Assembly (NCBI RefSeq): GCF_025630775.1
Contig: NZ_JAOSZE010000022.1
Span: forward strand, 103,703-167,702
Direction of reading: 5' to 3'
Origin: Actinoplanes sp. KI2
GTDB taxonomy: Bacteria; Actinomycetota; Actinomycetes; Mycobacteriales; Micromonosporaceae
DNA: 64,000 nucleotides
Shown here: piece by piece, positions 1 to 9,820 of the stretch
Position numbering within the stretch: position 1 is the stretch's first letter
How the letters are laid out: each line of letters opens with the position of its first letter
Program-made: the position numbers and the translations under genes
Notes under the pieces: model-generated
The model's input: the letters and a program-made list of their open reading frames with translations, nothing else
The model's database searches: none
What the model was told of the DNA's origin: nothing

Positions 1-3000
1 CATGGTCGCGGGATTCGGGCGGTCCGGCCTGCTGTGGCACGCCAACCGTACGAGAAGGCTCGCCGGTCGGGATGCGCTGGGCCGTCCCATCGTCGCCGGC
101 CGGCTTCTGCTCGGCCGGGTGAGCCGTGGTGAACCAGGCCGACTCCAGCTCGCGGAAGATCGGCAGCTCCATCGTCTCGTCGGCGAACTGGCCCTGTGCG
201 CTGTCCCGCTGGCGGGCCGCGGCCTGCGCCGCGGCGATCTGCGCCGCCGCGGTGGCCTGCGCCTCGGCGGCCTGCGCCGCCGCGATCTCGTGAGCCGCCC
301 GGGCCGCCGCGGCCGCCCGCTGGGCGTCGATCGGCGAGGCGCTGGAGATCGGCGTGCCGGTCACCGGGGCCGCCGACACCGGGCGAGCCGGCGGGGCGGA
401 CGACGGGATCGGCGCCGTCTGCGGGTTGGTCGGACGCTCGACCTGCGGCTGCTGGTCGACGCCGCCCGGCCGGTAGCGCGGGATCTCGGCGGTCATGTCG
501 AGCGCCGCGGCAAGGCTTTCCGGCACGTGCGGGGCAGCGGTCTGGTCCCGCTCGGGGGCCGGCGGCCAGGCCGGCGGCGCGACCGGCGCACCGCTCGTGG
601 GCGGGCCGGACACCGGCGGCTCGTTGGCCGGCGGCACCGACGTGGGCCGGGCGTACGGCGGCGCGGAGATGGGGGGCATCGACGGGACGGACCCACCGCG
701 ACCCTGGCTCTCCGGGTTGGACGGCAGCTGGCGCGGGATGGTCGGCCCGTAACCGCTGTCACCCTCGGGCCGCGGCTGCTCGCCGTTACGGCGCTGCGGC
801 AGGCCGTCGGGGCCGGCGAAGCCCTGCGGGCCCTGCGGCAGCGGCGGGATCATCTCGTTGCTCCGCGGGCCGTAGAAGCCGTTGGCCGAGCCGTTCCCGT
901 TGCCGTTGCTGCCGTTGGTCGAGGGGCTCGGGCCGAAGCCGTTGCCACCCATGCCGTTGGCCGGGCCGAACCCGTTGCCACCCATGCCGTTGGTCGAGGG
1001 GCTCGGGCCGAAGCCGTTGCCACCCATGCCGTTGGCCGGGCCGAAGCCGTTGCCACCCATGCCGTTGGCCGGGCCGAACCCGTTGCCACCCATGCCGTTG
1101 CCGCCGTTGCCGGGCGCGCCGGTCAGGTCGGACCAGGCCGGAACCGACCGGCCGCCGGCACCGAGCATGCCGCCGTTGTTCATCGGCGGGTTCGGGTCGA
1201 AGGGACGGCCGCCGGGGTAGCCACCGCGGCCGCCGCTCTCCAGAGCCAGCGGCTCGGGCAGGCCGGGACGGCCGCCCTGCGGCAGGCTCTCGTAGCCACC
1301 GGACTGGACGCTGCGGCCGGCCATCGCGCCGGCGATCAGCACCTGCACCGGCAGGCCGACCTCGGCCACCGTGCCGCGCTCGGAGTCGGCCGGCCGAAGC
1401 TCGACCTTGACCCCGTGCCGGTTCGCCAGCCGGGCGACCACGACCAGGCCCATCATCCGGGAGACGGCGACGTCCACCATGGGCGGGTTGGCGAGCCGCT
1501 CGTTGAGGTCGCGCAACTGCTCACGGCTGATGCCGATGCCGCGGTCCTCGACCGACAGCAGCGCACCGTCGCCGAGTCGCCGGGCCTCGACGGTGACCGT
1601 CGAGTTGGGCGGGGAGAACGCGGTCGCGTTGTCGAAGAGCTCGGCGACCAGGTGGACCATGTCGTTCACGGCGTGCGCCGCGACCTCGATGTCCCGGTCG
1701 ATCATGCCGAACTCGATGCGGGTGTAGTGCTCGACCTCGGACTGCGCGGCGCGGAGCACGTCGATCAGGGCGGCCGGCTCGCGCTGCACGCGGGTCGAGT
1801 CGGCGCCGGCGAGGACCAGGAGGTTCTCGTCGTTACGACGCATCCGGGTGGCCAGGTGGTCGAGCTGGAAGAGCTCGGCCAGGCGGTCCGGGTCTTCCTC
1901 GCCGCGCTCCAGACGGTCCAGGTGACCGATGAGCCGGTCGACCAGGATCTGCGAACGGCGGGCCAGGTTGACGAACATCGTCGCGACGGAGGCTCGCAGG
2001 GCGGCCTGCTCGGCCGCGGTGCGCACCGCCTCGAGGTGAACCGCGTTGAACGCCTCGGTCACCTGCCCGAACTCGTCCCGGCTGCGCACCGGGAGAGGCT
2101 CGGCGATCTGGTCGGCGACCTGCGCCGGGGTGAGCGAGGTGGCCAGCGCCGGGTCCCGCAGGCGGGACACCGCGTGCGGCAGGCCGAACTGGGCCACCGA
2201 CAGCGCACCCTGGCGCAGCTCGCGCAGCGAGCGGGCCATCGACCGGGCGACGAGCCAGGCGAACAGGATCGCGAGCAGCAGCATCGCGAGCAGCACACTG
2301 GTCTCGATGAAGACTCGCCGGTTCACGTCGTTGCGCAGGTTGGTGGCCTCGGCGACGACGTCGGAGTCCAACTTCTGTTCCACCTGGCGGAACAGGTTGT
2401 TGTAACCGATCATCGCCTTCTCCCACGACGGCGCGTCGTACGGGATGTTGCGCGTGTTGGCGCCCTGCAGCGACTTGAGCTGCACGGTGAGGTTGGTGGC
2501 GGCGCGGCCGTCCGGAACGCTGTCGATGCGCTCGAAGAGCTGGACCTCGGCGTCGGTGCCGATCGAGTGGATCGTGCCGGATGCCAAGTCGAAGCCGGCG
2601 ACGGTGAGCAGGAACCGCTGGCGCAGGGCAGGGTTGAAGTCGCCCACACCGAGCACCTCGTGGCCGAGGTCGCGCTGCTCGGCGACGTACTCCTTGGCCC
2701 GGGCCACGGCCGCGACGGTACGCAGGTGGTCGGCGAGCTCCGAGTCGCTGGACAGCTGGGCCGAGATGTCGCGCACGGTCAGCAGGTCGTTGATGAGGAT
2801 GTCGTACGTGCTCGCGACGTCCGCCGGTTGTCCCAGCTGGCCCTTCGCGATGGACGTGCGCTTGGCCGGCAGTTCCTCGAGGTTGCGGTCGAGGCGCAGG
2901 AGCAGCGTCGCCACCTTCGGCGGCACGTCGTCCAGCGAGGCCTTCTGCTGGGAGTACGGCACCTTCGCCTGGTCGGTGGCCGCGTTCTCCTTGAGGTACG

Positions 3001-3313
3001 CGGTGGCGGCCGCCTGGCCGACCGGCGTCTTGCCGTATACCTTGATCATCACGCCGTAGGCGCGTTCGTTCTGCAGCCGGTCGACGAGGCCACCGGCGGC
3101 CTCCGACAGAGCCGAAAGGTTGCGTGCGCGCTCCGCGTTGCTGGCCGTATCGATATGGTCCACGAGACCGCTGACGCCGACGATGATCGTCGCCAGGGTG
3201 GGCACCAGCATGATCAAGCCGAGCTTCGACCAGATCGGCAGATCTCGCAGCCGATCGGCCGGCCGACGGAGACGCGACATGACGCCGGTCGCCGTCTTGG
3301 GGCGCTTGCTCAC
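1..3313 (-). CDS. CvnA-like nitrate/nitrite-sensing histidine kinase (3' end beyond window)
   Basis: Membrane sensor kinase of the Streptomyces conservon (Cvn) type; 1104 codons are visible with no stop before the left edge. The GTG start at 3313 follows an AGGAGG box at 8 nt. Seen: a first membrane segment at about residues 31-50; an extracellular region with the nitrate/nitrite-sensing-domain pattern (VDRLQNERAYGVMIK); a second membrane segment at about 330-352; a HAMP-like linker; the motif LDHLATRMRRN; and an ATP-binding domain with ELFDNATAFSPP and EDRGIGIS at about 550-640. The remaining roughly 450 residues are Gly/Asn- then Pro/Ala-rich and look disordered, with a tandem repeat. In known conservons the next genes encode a roadblock protein, a DUF742 protein and a small GTPase; those would lie left of this window, so the conservon assignment is inference. 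Confidence 0.85.
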   Translation of the reverse strand, partial: MSKRPKTATGVMSRLRRPADRLRDLPIWSKLGLIMLVPTLATIIVGVSGLVDHIDTASNAERARNLSALSEAAGGLVDRLQNERAYGVMIKVYGKTPVGQAAATAYLKENAATDQAKVPYSQQKASLDDVPPKVATLLLRLDRNLEELPAKRTSIAKGQLGQPADVASTYDILINDLLTVRDISAQLSSDSELADHLRTVAAVARAKEYVAEQRDLGHEVLGVGDFNPALRQRFLLTVAGFDLASGTIHSIGTDAEVQLFERIDSVPDGRAATNLTVQLKSLQGANTRNIPYDAPSWEKAMIGYNNLFRQVEQKLDSDVVAEATNLRNDVNRRVFIETSVLLAMLLLAILFAWLVARSMARSLRELRQGALSVAQFGLPHAVSRLRDPALATSLTPAQVADQIAEPLPVRSRDEFGQVTEAFNAVHLEAVRTAAEQAALRASVATMFVNLARRSQILVDRLIGHLDRLERGEEDPDRLAELFQLDHLATRMRRNDENLLVLAGADSTRVQREPAALIDVLRAAQSEVEHYTRIEFGMIDRDIEVAAHAVNDMVHLVAELFDNATAFSPPNSTVTVEARRLGDGALLSVEDRGIGISREQLRDLNERLANPPMVDVAVSRMMGLVVVARLANRHGVKVELRPADSERGTVAEVGLPVQVLIAGAMAGRSVQSGGYESLPQGGRPGLPEPLALESGGRGGYPGGRPFDPNPPMNNGGMLGAGGRSVPAWSDLTGAPGNGGNGMGGNGFGPANGMGGNGFGPANGMGGNGFGPSPSTNGMGGNGFGPANGMGGNGFGPSPSTNGSNGNGNGSANGFYGPRSNEMIPPLPQGPQGFAGPDGLPQRRNGEQPRPEGDSGYGPTIPRQLPSNPESQGRGGSVPSMPPISAPPYARPTSVPPANEPPVSGPPTSGAPVAPPAWPPAPERDQTAAPHVPESLAAALDMTAEIPRYRPGGVDQQPQVERPTNPQTAPIPSSAPPARPVSAAPVTGTPISSASPIDAQRAAAAARAAHEIAAAQAAEAQATAAAQIAAAQAAARQRDSAQGQFADETMELPIFRELESAWFTTAHPAEQKPAGDDGTAQRIPTGEPSRTVGVPQQAGPPESRDH
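914..1103 (-). repeat. Intragenic tandem repeat (11- and 15-residue units) in the kinase tail
   Basis: Near-identical 33- and 45-bp units encode NGMGGNGFGPA and NGMGGNGFGPSPSTN, five copies in all, at about residues 737-800 of the sensor kinase. All unit lengths are multiples of three, so copy-number change would keep the frame. The segment is cytoplasmic, after the ATPase domain. Confidence 0.85.
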
Positions 3314-3768
3314 GTCACCGTCCTCCTGATTCGGGCCCGGCTTCGGATCGCCGGACGCCGCACACGGCCGACTACCGCGTCGGGCCCCCGAGATTCCATC
3401 ACGACGAGTGTCAAAGAGAAAGAGCAGTCGGACACGGACCGGCTGTGTGATGCGATGTTGTCCTGTCCTGGACGCTCATCGCCGGTTCGATGTAACTGCC
3501 TGTATCTGTGCGCGTTTCTCAGTGTCACTCGCTCCGCTCGGCATGGCGTGGGGGTGGCGCCGGCCGAACGGGCCCGATCGTAGTGGATCGCGGCAGGAGG
3601 AACGATGGCGCGGTACCGCCCCCAGAGCAAGGTGAGATGCCCGATTTTGCAGTCTTTGTTGGGACCATTCTGGCCGAACGGATGAGGAAGCCGACCGAAC
3701 CGCGAGCATCGCGACCCATAGGAGGGGTGCTATTTGCCAGACGGCACAAACCCGACGGCCGGCCGCCC
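3314..3768. other. 455-bp intergenic region upstream of the sensor kinase
   Basis: Both flanking genes are on the minus strand, so this holds the promoter of the kinase and the 3' end of add. No convincing coding sequence was found. On the plus strand a 26-codon frame starts at ATG 3605 after AGGAGGAACG and ends at TGA 3683-3685; it has a good ribosome-binding site but no recognisable sequence. I see no strong terminator or palindrome. Confidence 0.5.
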
Positions 3769-4854
3769 TCAGCCCAGGAGCTTCGCGTACGCCGGTTTGA
3801 TGGTCTCGTCGATGATCGCCAGCCGCTCGTCGAACGGGATGAACGCCGATTTCATCGCGTTGATGGTCAGCCAGCGCAGTTCCGCCCAGCCCCACCCGAA
3901 GGCCTCGCAGAGCAGGGCCATCTCCCGCGACATGGACGTGCCGCTCATCAGCCGGTTGTCGGTGTTGACGGTGACCCGGAAGCGGAGATCGTGCAGGAGC
4001 CCGATCGGATGTTCGGCGATCGAGGGGGCCGCCCCGGTCTGCACATTGGACGAAGGACACAATTCCAGCGGAATCCGCTTGTCCCGCACATAGGCGGCCA
4101 GCCGGCCGAGCGCCGCGTCGCCCCCGGCCGGCGTTCCGGTGACGTCGTCCACCAAACGGACCCCGTGGCCGAGCCGGTCGGCCCCGCACCACTGGATGGC
4201 CTGCCAGATCGAGGGCAGCCCGAAGGCCTCGCCGGCATGGATGGTGAAGTGGAAGTTCTCCCGTTGCAGGTACTCGAAGGCGTCCAGATGGCGGGTGGGC
4301 GGGAAGCCGGCCTCGGCGCCGGCGATGTCGAAGCCGACCACGCCGGCGTCCCGGTAGCGGACGGCGAGCTCGGCGATCTCCTGCGAGCGGGCCGCGTGCC
4401 GCATGGCGGTCAGCAGCACCCCGACCCGGATCGGCCGGCCCTGGGCGGCCGCCTCGGCGCAGCCGTCGACGAAGCCGGCGTTCACCGCGTCGACCACCGC
4501 GTCCAGCGAGAGCCCGCGCTCCAGGTGCTGCTCGGGCGCGTAGCGCACCTCGGCGTAGACGACCCCGTCGGCGGCCAGGTCGAGCGCGCACTCCCGGGCC
4601 ACCCGGTGCAGCCCGGCCTCGGTCTGCATGACCGCCACGGTGTGCGCGAACGTCTCCAGGTAGCGTTCCAGCGAGCCGGAGTCGGCGGCCGCGACGAACC
4701 AGGCGCCCAGCGCCTCGGCGTCGTTTGCCGGCAACGGGTGCCGCACGGCCTCGGCGAGCTCGAGGATGGTCTCGGGCCGCAGGCCACCGTCGAGGTGGTC
4801 GTGCAGCAGCGCCTTGGGCGCCTTGACGATGTCGGAGTGCGTGATGGCCGCCAT
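3769..4854 (-). CDS. add: Adenosine deaminase
   Basis: Cytoplasmic zinc enzyme converting adenosine and deoxyadenosine to inosine and deoxyinosine in purine salvage. The 361-residue product has the family's metal and substrate motifs in order: HDHLDGG near residue 18, FTIHAGE, RLGHGVRL, ELCPSSNV and VNTDNRLMSGTSMSREM. The NTDN variant, in place of NTDD, is as I recall it from actinobacterial members. Length is normal for the family. It is divergent from the methyltransferase at 4881 with only 26 bp between starts, so the two promoters must overlap each other or the coding sequences. Function fits the nucleoside uptake operon on the other side of that gene, although it is a separate transcription unit. 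Confidence 0.95.
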   Translation of the reverse strand: MAAITHSDIVKAPKALLHDHLDGGLRPETILELAEAVRHPLPANDAEALGAWFVAAADSGSLERYLETFAHTVAVMQTEAGLHRVARECALDLAADGVVYAEVRYAPEQHLERGLSLDAVVDAVNAGFVDGCAEAAAQGRPIRVGVLLTAMRHAARSQEIAELAVRYRDAGVVGFDIAGAEAGFPPTRHLDAFEYLQRENFHFTIHAGEAFGLPSIWQAIQWCGADRLGHGVRLVDDVTGTPAGGDAALGRLAAYVRDKRIPLELCPSSNVQTGAAPSIAEHPIGLLHDLRFRVTVNTDNRLMSGTSMSREMALLCEAFGWGWAELRWLTINAMKSAFIPFDERLAIIDETIKPAYAKLLG

Positions 4855-4880
4855 CAGCCGAGCCTAGAGGTCGGAAACGG

Positions 4881-5837
4881 ATGATCGACGCAGCATTGCC
4901 GTACCTGCGGTGCCCGAACTGCGCGCAGCCGCTGACCCGGTCGCAGCAGGCGCTGCGCTGTGCCCGCGGCCACAGCTTCGACCTGGCCAAGCAGGGGTAC
5001 GCCGACCTCAGCGCCGGTCGCCTCCCGCACCATGGCGACTCCGCGCCGATGGTGGCCGACCGCGAGACGTTCCTGGCCGCCGGCCACTACGACTTCATCG
5101 CGGACGCGCTCGCCGCGGCGGCGCCGAGCGGTTTCCTGGTCGACGCGGGCGTGGGCACCGGTTTCTACCTGGCCCGGGCGCTGGGCGAGACGCCGACCCC
5201 AGCGCCGGGCGAGACGCCGACCCCGGCGCCGGGCGAGACGCCGACCCCAGCGCCGGGCGAGACGCCGACCCGGGCACTGGGCGAGACGCCGACCCCAGCG
5301 CCGGGCGAGACGCCGACCCGGCCACTGGGCGAGACGCCGACCCCGGCGCCGGGCGAGACATCGAGCGGGGTCGGGCTGGACGTGTCCAAGCCAGCGCTGC
5401 GCCGCGCGGCCCGCGCGCACCCGCGGGCGGCGGCGGTGCTGACCGATCTGTGGCGGCCGCTGCCGATCGTGGACGGGTGCGCGGCGGCGGTCCTGAACGT
5501 GTTTGCCCCGCGCAACGGCGCCGAGTTCCGGCGCGTCCTGCGGCCGGACGGCGTCCTGCTGGTGGTCACGCCGGCCGCCGGGCACCTGCGAGAGCTGGTC
5601 ACCGCGTACGGAATGATCGGGGTGGATCCGGACAAGGAACGACGGGTCCGCAGCAGTTTGGACGACTTTTTTCTGCTAAAAACGACAAAGAACTTAAAAA
5701 GCCAAATGAGGCTGAACGCCACCGAGGCTCGCACGCTGATCGGCATGACGCCGAGCGCCCACCACGGCGCCGGCGCACCGACGGAGGACGTCACGGTGAC
5801 CGCCGAGGTCACCTTGAACGTTTATCGCCCGGTTTAG
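4881..5837 (+). CDS. 23S rRNA (guanine-N1)-methyltransferase, RlmA/TlrB-like, with repeat insertion
   Basis: SAM-dependent methyltransferase of the RlmA family, which modifies the hairpin-35 loop of 23S rRNA (G745 or G748); members of the G748 type confer tylosin-type macrolide resistance. Seen: an N-terminal zinc ribbon (C11, C14, C27, H31), the conserved GHSFDLAKQGYADL, the SAM motif VDAGVGTGFY at about 87-96, GLDVSKPALRRA, and the C-terminal MRL...GMTPSAHH. Between SAM motif I and the GLDVSK strand there is a 61-residue run of GETPTPAP-type repeats (residues 102-162), which explains why the protein has 318 residues rather than about 270. Near the 3' end is an AT-rich patch with a TTA leucine codon (5694-5696). 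Which guanine is methylated, and whether the enzyme is active, cannot be read from sequence. Confidence 0.85.
   Translation: MIDAALPYLRCPNCAQPLTRSQQALRCARGHSFDLAKQGYADLSAGRLPHHGDSAPMVADRETFLAAGHYDFIADALAAAAPSGFLVDAGVGTGFYLARALGETPTPAPGETPTPAPGETPTPAPGETPTRALGETPTPAPGETPTRPLGETPTPAPGETSSGVGLDVSKPALRRAARAHPRAAAVLTDLWRPLPIVDGCAAAVLNVFAPRNGAEFRRVLRPDGVLLVVTPAAGHLRELVTAYGMIGVDPDKERRVRSSLDDFFLLKTTKNLKSQMRLNATEARTLIGMTPSAHHGAGAPTEDVTVTAEVTLNVYRPV
5184..5366 (+). repeat. 24-bp in-frame minisatellite inside the methyltransferase gene
   Basis: Seven complete 24-bp units at 5184-5351 encode GETPTPAP (five units), GETPTRAL and GETPTRPL, followed by a partial unit GETSS. Units differ only by a few third-base changes and the two variant types, so the array appears recent. 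It sits exactly between the SAM-binding loop and the next strand of the Rossmann-like fold. Confidence 0.95.
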
Positions 5838-6514
5838 ACCGAGAGGTCGACTTCCTCCCACTCCGGGGGCTTGTCGTGATACGGGCCGTGGAAGACGATC
5901 GCCCACTCGAGCGCCCAGCGCCGCTGCCCGATCGCGTTGCCGTCGATCTCGCCGGGCGGCTGCATCCCGATCCGCTCCGCCTCCTGGAACGCCCAGTCCA
6001 GGCAGTAGTACAGATCGAGCAGGATGGCCGCCTCGATCGGGTCACGCGGCGACATCAGCGACCGGGACCGCCAGCTGCCGAAGGTCTCCCCCGCCGGCAG
6101 GTCGGGCATCTCCGCCATCAACCGGCCCTCGGGTGGCACGGTCGGGTCCAGGTGCCGGCTGAGGCCCAGCAGCCAGGCCAGCGCGAAGACCGCGTCGTGG
6201 TGCAGGACGAACGAGCGGTGGTCGCCCTTGGCCCCGATCACGAACTGCCACTCCGGCGGGGTGACCAGGTCGACCAGGTGCGACCCGAGCAGCCAGCCCA
6301 TCGCGAGCTCGGTGGGCATCCCGAAGCACCGGGCCACCACCACGTGCAGCACCGCGGCCCGCGCCTCGATGTCGAACGTCGGGCGCAGCTCGACCGCGTC
6401 GCCGGCCTCCCAGATCAGCGGGAAGCCCGGCGGCGGCAGCGGGAGCCCGAGGCGTTCGACCTCGTCGAGGCTCGCCTCGCGCACCGTGCGAGGGTCGGGT
6501 GCGGCCTTCGTCAT
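5834..6514 (-). CDS. DUF4272 domain-containing protein
   Basis: A 226-residue soluble protein of unknown function. The layout, with SLDEVERLGLPLP near the N-terminus, a hydrophobic middle ending in FALAWLLGLS, and a C-terminal YHDKPPEWEEVDLSV, matches the DUF4272 family as I know it. No signal peptide or membrane segment is apparent. It starts 6 bp after the deoA stop and is probably the last gene of the nucleoside operon. Its TAA overlaps the TAG of the convergent methyltransferase gene (5834-5837). Whether it acts in nucleoside metabolism is unknown; the position is the only link. Confidence 0.75.
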   Translation of the reverse strand: MTKAAPDPRTVREASLDEVERLGLPLPPPGFPLIWEAGDAVELRPTFDIEARAAVLHVVVARCFGMPTELAMGWLLGSHLVDLVTPPEWQFVIGAKGDHRSFVLHHDAVFALAWLLGLSRHLDPTVPPEGRLMAEMPDLPAGETFGSWRSRSLMSPRDPIEAAILLDLYYCLDWAFQEAERIGMQPPGEIDGNAIGQRRWALEWAIVFHGPYHDKPPEWEEVDLSV

Positions 6515-6520
6515 GGTGCG

Positions 6521-7794
<1,274 letters not shown>

Positions 7795-7798
<4 letters not shown>

Positions 7799-8514
7799 AC
7801 CTGCTCCTCGTTCCACTTTGCGGGGATGCCCTCCGGCGGCTCTCCCTCGCCGGCCCACGCCAGCCCACCGGACGCGTCCACCACCACGATCCGCGGCGTG
7901 CGGACCTGTCCCCAAGCGACCGCCTCGGCAGCGGTAGGGAAGTTCGGGCCCTCCTCGAGCACGCCCTTCTCGGCGTCGCCCTCCGAAGGGCTGCCCCCGG
8001 ACCGTTCCCAGTACCCGGTCCAGACCGTAGTGCCGCCGGCCAGATCGGGGTGCACGAAGACCGTGCCTCGGCCACGCCACTTGGCGAGGTCCGAGGGCAC
8101 CTCATGACCGAGCGCCGGGCCGTTGACCTTGTCCAGGTCGGCCGGGCCGAACGCGTACGGCAGCAGGTCGTGCACCCGCAGCGGGGCCGGCACCGCCTCG
8201 ACCAGACACTCCGGGCCACCGTGCTCGTAGAGCAGCTGCCGGCAGCGCCCACAGGGCATCAGCGGCTCGCCGTTGGCGTCCACGCAGGAGATGGCCACCA
8301 GCCGGCCGCCGCCGGTCGCGTGCAGCGAGCTGACGAGCCCGCACTCGGCGCAGAGCCCGAGGCCGTAGGACGCGTTCTCCACGTTGCAGCCGACGACCAC
8401 CCGGCCGTCGTCCACCAAGCCCGCCACGCCGACCGGAAAGTCGGAGTAGGGCGCGTACGCGTGCCGCATCGCCTCGATGGCGGCGGCCCGCAGCCCAGCC
8501 CAGTCGATCTCCAT
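7795..8514 (-). CDS. cdd: Cytidine deaminase with an extra C-terminal domain
   Basis: Deaminates cytidine and deoxycytidine to uridine and deoxyuridine. Residues 1 to about 130 form a homotetrameric-type deaminase: NVENASYGLGLCAECGLV and PMPCGRCRQ-like LMPCGRCRQLL supply the catalytic Glu and three zinc Cys ligands. The usual family length is about 130 residues, but this protein has 239: from about residue 133 there is an additional segment (DLAKWRGRGTVFVHPDLAGG, then FPTAAEAVAWGQVRTPRIV) that I cannot assign. ATG at 8514 is preferred over an upstream in-frame ATG at 8538 because it matches the family N-terminus. It lies 28 bp after a permease gene and overlaps deoA by 4 bp. Confidence 0.93.
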
Positions 8515-8542
8515 GGAGCCGATTCTGCCCCATGGCAAATGA

Positions 8543-9820
8543 TCAGCTCTTTACATACGGCACACCGTCGGCGGCGGGCGCCCGGACCCGGCCGACCAAC
8601 CCGGCCACGGCGATGATCGTGGCAATGTACGGCAGCATGTTGAGGAACTGGTTGGGCACCGGACTGCCGGCCACGCTGAGGTAGTACGCCAGCTTCTGCG
8701 AGAACCCGAAGAACAGCGCCGCACCGAGCGCCCCAAACGGCGTCCACCGCCCGAAGATCAGCGCGGCCAGCGCGATGAAGCCGGTGCCGGCGGTCATGTT
8801 CTTGTTGAACGCGCCGGTGGACACCAGCGTGAAGAACGCACCGCCGGCGCCCGCGACCAGGCCGCCGAGCAGCACGTTCAGGTAGCGCAGGCCGCGCACC
8901 CGGACGCCGACCGTGTCGGCCGCGGTCGGGTGCTCGCCGACCGCCCGGGTACGCAGGCCCCACCGGGTGTTCTTGAGCCCGAAGTGGATCACCGGGACCA
9001 GGATCAGGGCGAGCCAGACCAGCAGGTTGGCGTGGAACAGCACCGGGCCGATGACCGGGATGTCACCGAGGCCGGGGATCTTCCACTCGGGCATCTTCGG
9101 CGGCTGGTTGTACTTGAGCGCGTTCGGCTGCATCAGCCGCTCGTAGAGGAAGCCGGTGATGCCGAGCGCGAGCAGGTTGAGCACGATGCCGACCACGACC
9201 TGGTCGACCAGGTAGCGGATGGCCAGCACGGCCAGCATCGCGGCGATGATGAGACCGCCGACCATGGCGCTGACCAGGCCGGCCCAGACGCTGGTGGCGA
9301 GGGTGCCGACCAGGGCCGCGCCGAACGCGCCCATCAGGAACTGGCCCTCGATCGCCACGTTGACCACGCCGGAGCGCTCGCCGAGCACGCCGGCCAGGGC
9401 GCCCAGGATGAGCGGCAGAGCGTACTCGAGGCTGCCGTCCAGGGTGTCGACCAGCGGCATGAACTTGCCGGCCACCTGCCAGCACAGGAACGACAGCACG
9501 AAGGACAGGATGCCGAGGCTGAGCAGCAGCGTCTGCCAGCGGCGGGACTTGCCGATCAGCATGACCACGCCGAGTGCCAGGGTGATCAGGCCGAACACGA
9601 TCGTGCCGACCTGCCCGTTGATCGAGATGGCGGCGCCGCCGGCGTCCGCGCTGATCGTGAACCGGGCGGTCTTCGACTCGGCGAGCGAGCCGAAGACGAA
9701 CGTCGCGATCAGGCCGATGATCGTGATGCCGGCGCCGAGCCGCCGGTCCCGGTTCCAGAAGGGCTCCGGGGCGTCGACCACGGTCGCGTCTTCCAAGGTT
9801 GCCGTCGACACGCGGCTCAC
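8543..9820 (-). CDS. ABC transporter permease, nucleoside (BMP-type) importer, second subunit
   Basis: Inner subunit of a BMP-dependent importer, the class used for nucleosides (YufQ/NupQ type). About ten hydrophobic segments span 425 residues. A long N-terminal extension carries two extra membrane segments before the conserved core ALAGVLGERSGVVNVAIEG, which is diagnostic of this permease family. GTG at 9820 overlaps the preceding permease stop as GTGA. Placement directly before cytidine deaminase and thymidine phosphorylase supports nucleosides as substrates. Confidence 0.92.
   Translation of the reverse strand: MSRVSTATLEDATVVDAPEPFWNRDRRLGAGITIIGLIATFVFGSLAESKTARFTISADAGGAAISINGQVGTIVFGLITLALGVVMLIGKSRRWQTLLLSLGILSFVLSFLCWQVAGKFMPLVDTLDGSLEYALPLILGALAGVLGERSGVVNVAIEGQFLMGAFGAALVGTLATSVWAGLVSAMVGGLIIAAMLAVLAIRYLVDQVVVGIVLNLLALGITGFLYERLMQPNALKYNQPPKMPEWKIPGLGDIPVIGPVLFHANLLVWLALILVPVIHFGLKNTRWGLRTRAVGEHPTAADTVGVRVRGLRYLNVLLGGLVAGAGGAFFTLVSTGAFNKNMTAGTGFIALAALIFGRWTPFGALGAALFFGFSQKLAYYLSVAGSPVPNQFLNMLPYIATIIAVAGLVGRVRAPAADGVPYVKS

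Noticed and set aside
2..3583. Very long plus-strand frame opposite the sensor kinase
   Set aside because: It is Arg/Gly/His-rich and antisense to a clear kinase with HAMP and ATPase motifs on the minus strand; it arises from third-position GC bias.
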